This document shows positions 43,068 through 47,456 of a stretch of 47,456 nt of DNA, piece after piece (the stretch's first letter is position 1; every line of letters starts with the position of its first letter). The translations under genes were made by a program, and so were the position numbers. The DNA lies in the NCBI GenBank assembly GCA_001580565.1, contig LRBF01000256.1, forward strand, positions 1 to 47,456, in the 5' to 3' direction. The notes under the pieces are model-generated. The model did no database searches and was not told the DNA's origin. It worked only from the letters and a program-made list of their open reading frames with translations. The stretch is from Caballeronia megalochromosomata. Its GTDB lineage: Bacteria; Pseudomonadota; Gammaproteobacteria; Burkholderiales; Burkholderiaceae.

Positions 43068-44588
43068 ATGACATCGCCCGTACTGGAACTGCGCGGCATC
43101 GACAAGCGCTTCGCCGGCGTGCATGCATTGCAGGATGTGAACCTCGTCCTCCATCCGGGCGAGGTTCACGCGCTGATGGGACAGAACGGCGCGGGCAAGT
43201 CGACGCTCATCAAGGTGCTCACGGGCGTCGTGAGCCTCGACGCCGGCGAGATCCTGCTCGACGGCCGCGCGATTCGCCCCGCGTCGCCGCTCGAAGCGCA
43301 GAAGCTCGGCATCAGCACGGTCTATCAGGAAGTGAATCTCTGCCCGAATCTGTCGGTGGCGGAGAACATCTTCGCCGGCTACTTTCCGCGACGCGGCGCG
43401 CTCGCGGGCTTTCGCATCGACTGGGACGCGACCCATCGCCAGGCGCGCGAGCTGCTCGCACGCATCGGCCTCGATATCGACGTGACGCGCGTGCTCACGA
43501 GCTATCCGGTCGCCGTGCAGCAGATGGTCGCGATTGCGCGGGCGCTGAAGCTGTCGTCGAAAGTATTGATCCTCGACGAGCCCACCTCCAGTCTCGACGA
43601 CGACGAAGTGCGCCGTCTCTTCGACGTGCTGCGCCGGCTGCGCGAACAAGGTCTCGCCATTCTGTTCGTCACGCATTTCCTGAATCAGGTCTACGCGATC
43701 TCGGATCGCATCACGGTATTGCGCAACAGCCGGCGCGTGGGTGAATGGCGCGCGAGCGAGCTGGGCACGCAGGCGCTCATCGCGGCGATGCTCGGGCGCG
43801 AACTCGCCGCCGCGCAGGCACGTCAGGCGCCGCCCGAAGAGTCCGAGGCCAGCGCCACAGAGCATGCCGTGCTCGACGCCGTGCGGCTCGGTCAGAAAGG
43901 ACAACTGCAACCGCTCGATCTGCGCGTGCGCGCGGGCGAAGTCGTCGGCGTGGCGGGCTTGCTCGGGTCCGGGCGCACCGAGCTTGCGAAGCTGCTCTTC
44001 GGACTGGAGAAGCCCGATGAAGGCGAGTTGCGCATCGACGGCGCGCCGGTGTCGTTCGCGACGCCCGCGCAGGCAATCCGTCATGGCATCGCGTTCTGTC
44101 CGGAGGAGCGCAAGGCGGATGGCATCGTCGCGGAGTTGTCGCTGCGCGAGAACATCGCGCTCGCATTGCAGGCGCGCATGGGCGCGCGGCGCTGCCTCAC
44201 ACGCGCGCAGCAGAACGCGCTTGCCGAGCGCTTCGTGCGCGCGCTCGGCATCAAGGCCGCGACGCTCGACATGCCGATCGGCCTGCTCTCCGGCGGCAAT
44301 CAGCAAAAGGCGCTCATTGCGCGATGGCTCGCGACCGAGCCGCGCCTGCTCATTCTCGACGAGCCCACGCGCGGCATCGACGTCGCGGCGAAGCAGGAAA
44401 TCATGGACGAAATACTGCGCCTCGCGTCGACGGGCATGGCGGTGCTCTTCATCTCGTCGGAGATCTCGGAGGTGGTGCGCATCGCCAACCGCATCGTCGT
44501 GCTGCGCGACCGTCGCAAGGTCGGCGAACTGCCGGCGGGCACGAGCGAGGACACCGTGTGCGAAATGATCGGAGCCGAACATGGATGA
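43068..44588 (+). CDS. ytfR: ABC sugar transporter ATP-binding protein (YtfR-like)
   Basis: A 506-residue tandem ATPase with two nucleotide-binding domains. NBD1 has Walker A GQNGAGKST and Walker B VLILDEPTSSLD; its signature region reads SYPVAVQQMVAIARA. NBD2 has the degenerate Walker A LLGSGRTE usual in this family and Walker B LLILDEPTRGID with signature LSGGNQQKA. It starts 6 bp after ytfQ and overlaps ytfT by 8 bp. Confidence 0.95.
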   Translation: MTSPVLELRGIDKRFAGVHALQDVNLVLHPGEVHALMGQNGAGKSTLIKVLTGVVSLDAGEILLDGRAIRPASPLEAQKLGISTVYQEVNLCPNLSVAENIFAGYFPRRGALAGFRIDWDATHRQARELLARIGLDIDVTRVLTSYPVAVQQMVAIARALKLSSKVLILDEPTSSLDDDEVRRLFDVLRRLREQGLAILFVTHFLNQVYAISDRITVLRNSRRVGEWRASELGTQALIAAMLGRELAAAQARQAPPEESEASATEHAVLDAVRLGQKGQLQPLDLRVRAGEVVGVAGLLGSGRTELAKLLFGLEKPDEGELRIDGAPVSFATPAQAIRHGIAFCPEERKADGIVAELSLRENIALALQARMGARRCLTRAQQNALAERFVRALGIKAATLDMPIGLLSGGNQQKALIARWLATEPRLLILDEPTRGIDVAAKQEIMDEILRLASTGMAVLFISSEISEVVRIANRIVVLRDRRKVGELPAGTSEDTVCEMIGAEHG

Positions 44589-45636
44589 CACTGTGCGAAG
44601 TTCAAGGCTTCGTTTGGCGCTGGAGCATCGGCTCGGCTGGCCGATCGTCACGCTCGCGCTGCTGCTCGCGTTGAACGCGGCGTTCAATCCGGGCTTCCTG
44701 CATGTGGAGTGGCGCGATCATCATCTCTACGGCAGCCTCATCGATATTCTCAATCGCGCCGCGCCGCTCGCGGTCGTCGCGCTCGGCATGACCATCGTGA
44801 TCGCGACGCGCGGCATCGATATCTCCGTGGGCGCGGTCGTCGCCATCGCGGGCGCGGTCGCCGCATGGGCGATCGGCGGCTCGGTCGCGGGCAACGTGAC
44901 GCGCTTTCCGTTGCCGGTCGTGATCGTGGCCGCGCTCGGCGTCGCGCTGCTGTGCGGGCTGTGGAACGGCCTGCTCGTCGCGCGCGCGGGCATGCAGCCG
45001 ATCATCGCGACGTTGATTCTCATGGTCGCGGGACGCGGCATCGCGCAACTCATCACGAGCGGCCAGATCATCACGATCTACTACTCGCCCTACTTCTTCT
45101 TCGGCGGCGGTTATCTGCTCGGCGTGCCCGTTTCCATCCTGATCGTCGCGCTCGTGTTCGTGCTGCTTTATCTCGCGATCACGCGCACCGCGCTCGGGCT
45201 CTTCCTTCAGGCGGTCGGCATCAATCCGACCGCCGCGCGCGTCGCGGGCGTGCAGGCGCGCAGGCTCACGCTCGGCGCGTATGCGTTCAGCGGCTTGTGC
45301 GCGGGCGTCGCGGGCATTCTGATCAGCTCGAACGTGAAAAGCGCCGACGGCAACAACGCGGGCCTGCTGCTCGAACTCGATGCGATCCTCGCCGTCACGC
45401 TCGGCGGCACCGCGCTCACGGGCGGCCGCTTCACGCTCGCGGGCAGCGTGATCGGCGCGCTCATCATCCAGACGCTCACGTATCTGATCTATTCGCTCGG
45501 CGTGCCGCCGGAGGTGAATCTCGTCGTGAAGGCGATCGTCGTGTTCGCGGTGATGATGCTGCAATCGGGCGAATTCCGCGCGACGGTCGCGAAGGTCGCG
45601 CGGCGCCCTCTTACGGACCGCGAGGTGCGCCGATGA
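44581..45636 (+). CDS. ytfT: ABC sugar transporter permease (YtfT-like)
   Basis: A 351-residue inner-membrane permease of the BPD-type 2 family with about 8-10 membrane segments. LGMTIVIATRGIDISVGAVVAIAGA is the characteristic EAA-like region and LDAILAVTLGGTALTGGRF the second conserved block. It overlaps both neighbours (8 bp with ytfR, 4 bp ATGA with yjfF), consistent with tight coupling. Confidence 0.94.
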   Translation: MDDTVRSSRLRLALEHRLGWPIVTLALLLALNAAFNPGFLHVEWRDHHLYGSLIDILNRAAPLAVVALGMTIVIATRGIDISVGAVVAIAGAVAAWAIGGSVAGNVTRFPLPVVIVAALGVALLCGLWNGLLVARAGMQPIIATLILMVAGRGIAQLITSGQIITIYYSPYFFFGGGYLLGVPVSILIVALVFVLLYLAITRTALGLFLQAVGINPTAARVAGVQARRLTLGAYAFSGLCAGVAGILISSNVKSADGNNAGLLLELDAILAVTLGGTALTGGRFTLAGSVIGALIIQTLTYLIYSLGVPPEVNLVVKAIVVFAVMMLQSGEFRATVAKVARRPLTDREVRR

Positions 45637-46655
45637 ATTCGGGCTTGCCCACGCTCACGCAGCATCGCAAGAACGACAGGCCGCCGCGCAGGACATCGCG
45701 CAGCCGCTTTCTGCCGCTCGCCGCGACGGTGTCGCTGTTCATCGCGGTGTCCGTGCTCGGCTCGGTGATGTACACCGGCTTCTTCTCGCCGCAGGTCTTT
45801 CTCAATCTGCTGATCGACAATGCGTTTCTGATCGTCGTCGCGGTGGGCGAAACCTTCGTGATTCTGTCGGGCGGGATCGATCTGTCGGTGGGATCGGTCA
45901 TTGCGCTCACGACGATGGTCTCCGCCGCGCTCGTCGAGAAGGCGGGCTGGCATCCGCTCGTGGTGATTCCGCTCGTGCTCGCGATGGGCACCGCGTTCGG
46001 CACGCTGATGGGCTGGCTGATCGCGCGCTTTCGCCTGCAGCCGTTCATCGTCACGCTCGCGGGGATGTTTCTCGCGCGCGGGCTGTGCTATCTCATCAGC
46101 ATCGACTCGATCAGCATCACGAATCCGTGGTACGCGGCCGTTTCGCAGATTCGACTGCCCGTGATGAGCGGCGCGTCGCTCTCCCTCGGCGCGGTGATCG
46201 CGCTCGCCGTGCTCGCCGCAGCGGTGTTCGTCGCGCATTACACGCCTTTCGGACGCACCATTTACGCGGTCGGCGGCAATCCGCATTCCGCGCTGCTGAT
46301 GGGCTTGCCGGTGAACGCCGCGACCATCGGCGCCTATGCGCTGTCGGGCTTCTGCTCCGCGCTCGGCGGCGTGCTGTTCACGTTCTACATGCTGTCGGGT
46401 TACGGCCTGCACGCGATGGGGCTCGAACTCGATGCGATCGCTTCGGTCGTCATCGGCGGAACGCTGCTCACGGGCGGCGTCGGCTATGTGATCGGCACGC
46501 TGTTCGGCGTGCTGTTGCTCGGCATCATTCAGACGCTGATCTCGTTCGACGGCTCGCTCAGTTCGTGGTGGACGAAGATCGCCGTCGGCGCGCTGCTGCT
46601 CGTGTTCTGTCTGTCGCAGCGGGCGTTCGGTGACCGCACCGCGGCGAAGCGCTGA
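45633..46655 (+). CDS. yjfF: ABC sugar transporter permease (YjfF-like)
   Basis: A 340-residue second permease with VGETFVILSGGIDLSVGSVIALTT and LDAIASVVIGGTLLTGGVG blocks matching YjfF. The ATG at 45633 overlaps the ytfT stop. Together with ytfT it should form a heterodimeric channel. No sugar kinase or isomerase follows; a GntR regulator comes next. Confidence 0.94.
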   Translation: MNSGLPTLTQHRKNDRPPRRTSRSRFLPLAATVSLFIAVSVLGSVMYTGFFSPQVFLNLLIDNAFLIVVAVGETFVILSGGIDLSVGSVIALTTMVSAALVEKAGWHPLVVIPLVLAMGTAFGTLMGWLIARFRLQPFIVTLAGMFLARGLCYLISIDSISITNPWYAAVSQIRLPVMSGASLSLGAVIALAVLAAAVFVAHYTPFGRTIYAVGGNPHSALLMGLPVNAATIGAYALSGFCSALGGVLFTFYMLSGYGLHAMGLELDAIASVVIGGTLLTGGVGYVIGTLFGVLLLGIIQTLISFDGSLSSWWTKIAVGALLLVFCLSQRAFGDRTAAKR

Positions 46656-46662
46656 CAACGTT

Positions 46663-47385
46663 ATGGACTATCGCCATCCACAGCCCCGCAAGAGCATGCA
46701 CGCGCGCATCGTGCAGGAGCTCGGCATCGAGATCGTGAGCGGCAGGCTCAAGCCGGGCGATCGGCTGCCTGCCGAGGCGAAGCTCTGCGAAGCGTATGGC
46801 GTGAGCCGACCCGTGCTGCGCGAAGCGACGCGCGTGCTGGTCGCGAAAGGGCTCGTGTTGTCGAAGCCGCGTCTGGGCAGCATCGTGCGCCCGCGCGATG
46901 AATGGCACACGCTCGACCCCGATGTGCTCTTCTGGACCATCAACAGCGTGCATGAAGGCGAGTTCTTTCAGTCGCTGCTCGTGGTGCGCCGGATCGTCGA
47001 GCCTGCTGCTGCCGCGCTCGCCGCATCGAATGCGACGCCGGACGATGTCACGCGCATCCGCGACGCCTACGAGCGCATGGCGCACGCGGCCACGCCCGAC
47101 GCATTGCTCGCGCCCGATCTGGAGTTTCATCGCGCGATCATGACCGCGACGCACAACGACATGCTGATGTATATCGGGCACATGCTGACGCTGGCGCTGT
47201 CGGAGTCGATCAAGCTGACGAGCCGTCATCCGGATACGCATGCGCTGTCGTTGCCGCGGCACAAGGCGATTCTCACCGCGATCACGAATCGCGATCCGCT
47301 CGGTGCGCGGCATGCGAGTCTTGTGCAGCTCGATAATGCGCTGGCTGATGCGCAGAGTGTGCTTTCGGCTGTGTATCAGGAATAG
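46663..47385 (+). CDS. GntR family regulator, FadR subfamily
   Basis: A 240-residue protein with N-terminal winged HTH (SMHARIVQELGIEIVSGRLKPGDRLPAEAKLCEAYGVSRPVLREATRVLVAKGLV) and an all-helical FCD effector domain with candidate metal ligands (D in LEFHRAIMTATHND and histidines near 172 and 200). It starts 7 bp after yjfF, so it is the last gene of the transporter operon and probably represses it in response to the imported sugar or a derivative. Members near sugar genes include DgoR- and LgoR-type regulators. Confidence 0.93.
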   Translation: MDYRHPQPRKSMHARIVQELGIEIVSGRLKPGDRLPAEAKLCEAYGVSRPVLREATRVLVAKGLVLSKPRLGSIVRPRDEWHTLDPDVLFWTINSVHEGEFFQSLLVVRRIVEPAAAALAASNATPDDVTRIRDAYERMAHAATPDALLAPDLEFHRAIMTATHNDMLMYIGHMLTLALSESIKLTSRHPDTHALSLPRHKAILTAITNRDPLGARHASLVQLDNALADAQSVLSAVYQE

Positions 47386-47401
47386 TCGGCTCAGCGTATC
47401 G

Positions 47402-47456
47402 GGTTTTCGGTGGATCCCGTTTTCGTGTCGGTCTATTAGCATTGCCCCTGTGCGGG
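47402..47456. repeat. Dispersed intergenic repeat, right copy (cut by window end)
   Basis: The 55 bases match the reverse complement of 136-190 with four differences by eye. The element begins 16 bp after the GntR stop, in the same orientation relative to that gene as the left copy is to the LysR gene, and breaks off at the window edge inside the GCCCC hairpin. Confidence 0.7.

Noticed and set aside
42162..44687. Long minus-strand frame across ytfQ and ytfR
   Set aside because: Same shadow effect; composition is Arg/Asp/His-rich and the plus strand carries two intact transporter genes.
1..47456. CRISPR arrays, tRNA or rRNA genes, insertion sequences, prophage genes
   Set aside because: None were seen on reading both strands; the only repeats are the two edge copies and short regulatory palindromes.

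Overview
The window is a GC-rich chromosomal segment whose gene content (many LysR-type regulators, tartrate and other acid-catabolism modules, an encapsulin/DyP pair, a YtfQRT-YjfF sugar importer, several lipoproteins starting ...ACGGSDS) and codon use (third positions almost all G or C) point to Burkholderiaceae, most likely the Paraburkholderia/Caballeronia group. No rRNA, tRNA, CRISPR array, transposase or phage gene was seen. It reads as a catabolic and accessory region of a secondary replicon or variable chromosomal area. Genus and replicon are inferences from gene content.

Layout. (1) 0.2-7.7 kb: a tartrate module with pyruvate kinase and tartrate dehydrogenase/decarboxylase on the minus strand, a LysR regulator, an MFS tartrate transporter and the two-subunit Fe-S tartrate dehydratase on the plus strand; a LysR-type palindrome lies in front of the dehydrogenase gene. 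(2) 7.8-13.0 kb: a TetR regulator, a sigma-54 activator with a long C-terminal helical (TPR-like) region, two palindromes and a consensus -24/-12 promoter directly after it, a 65-codon gene, and a convergent type II NADH dehydrogenase preceded by another tiny gene. (3) 13.1-15.9 kb: LysR + NUDIX hydrolase, a HAD dehalogenase-like enzyme and a small hypothetical. (4) 16.1-19.3 kb: DyP peroxidase carrying an encapsulin targeting peptide, the encapsulin shell protein, a cysteine-free DksA-like protein and a YghU-type glutathione transferase. (5) 19.3-24 kb: aldehyde dehydrogenase with a divergent LysR, and a tannase/feruloyl-esterase lipoprotein with a hairpin in its leader. (6) 24-33.4 kb: two LysR-controlled acid modules, one with acyl-CoA dehydrogenase, CoA-transferase and MFS transporter, the other with amidase and short-chain fatty acid transporter. 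(7) 33.6-41.7 kb: exported proteins (clan GH-A glycosidase-like lipoprotein, two small exported proteins), a response regulator/sensor kinase/phosphatase-like lipoprotein operon in which the phosphatase lacks its catalytic cysteine, a divergent second response regulator, and a four-gene cluster ending in an isolated flgH-like gene. (8) 42.1-47.4 kb: ytfQ-ytfR-ytfT-yjfF followed by a FadR-type GntR regulator.

Both ends of the window carry copies of one dispersed repeat in opposite orientation, each about 10-20 bp past the stop codon of the last gene. The points I consider most worth follow-up are the self-contained sigma-54 circuit at 8.6-11.4 kb, the cysteine-less phosphatase-like lipoprotein in the two-component operon, the divergent duplicated response regulators with matching direct repeats, and the encapsulin operon with its zinc-free DksA relative. 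All calls come from reading the sequence by eye; no database search was possible.
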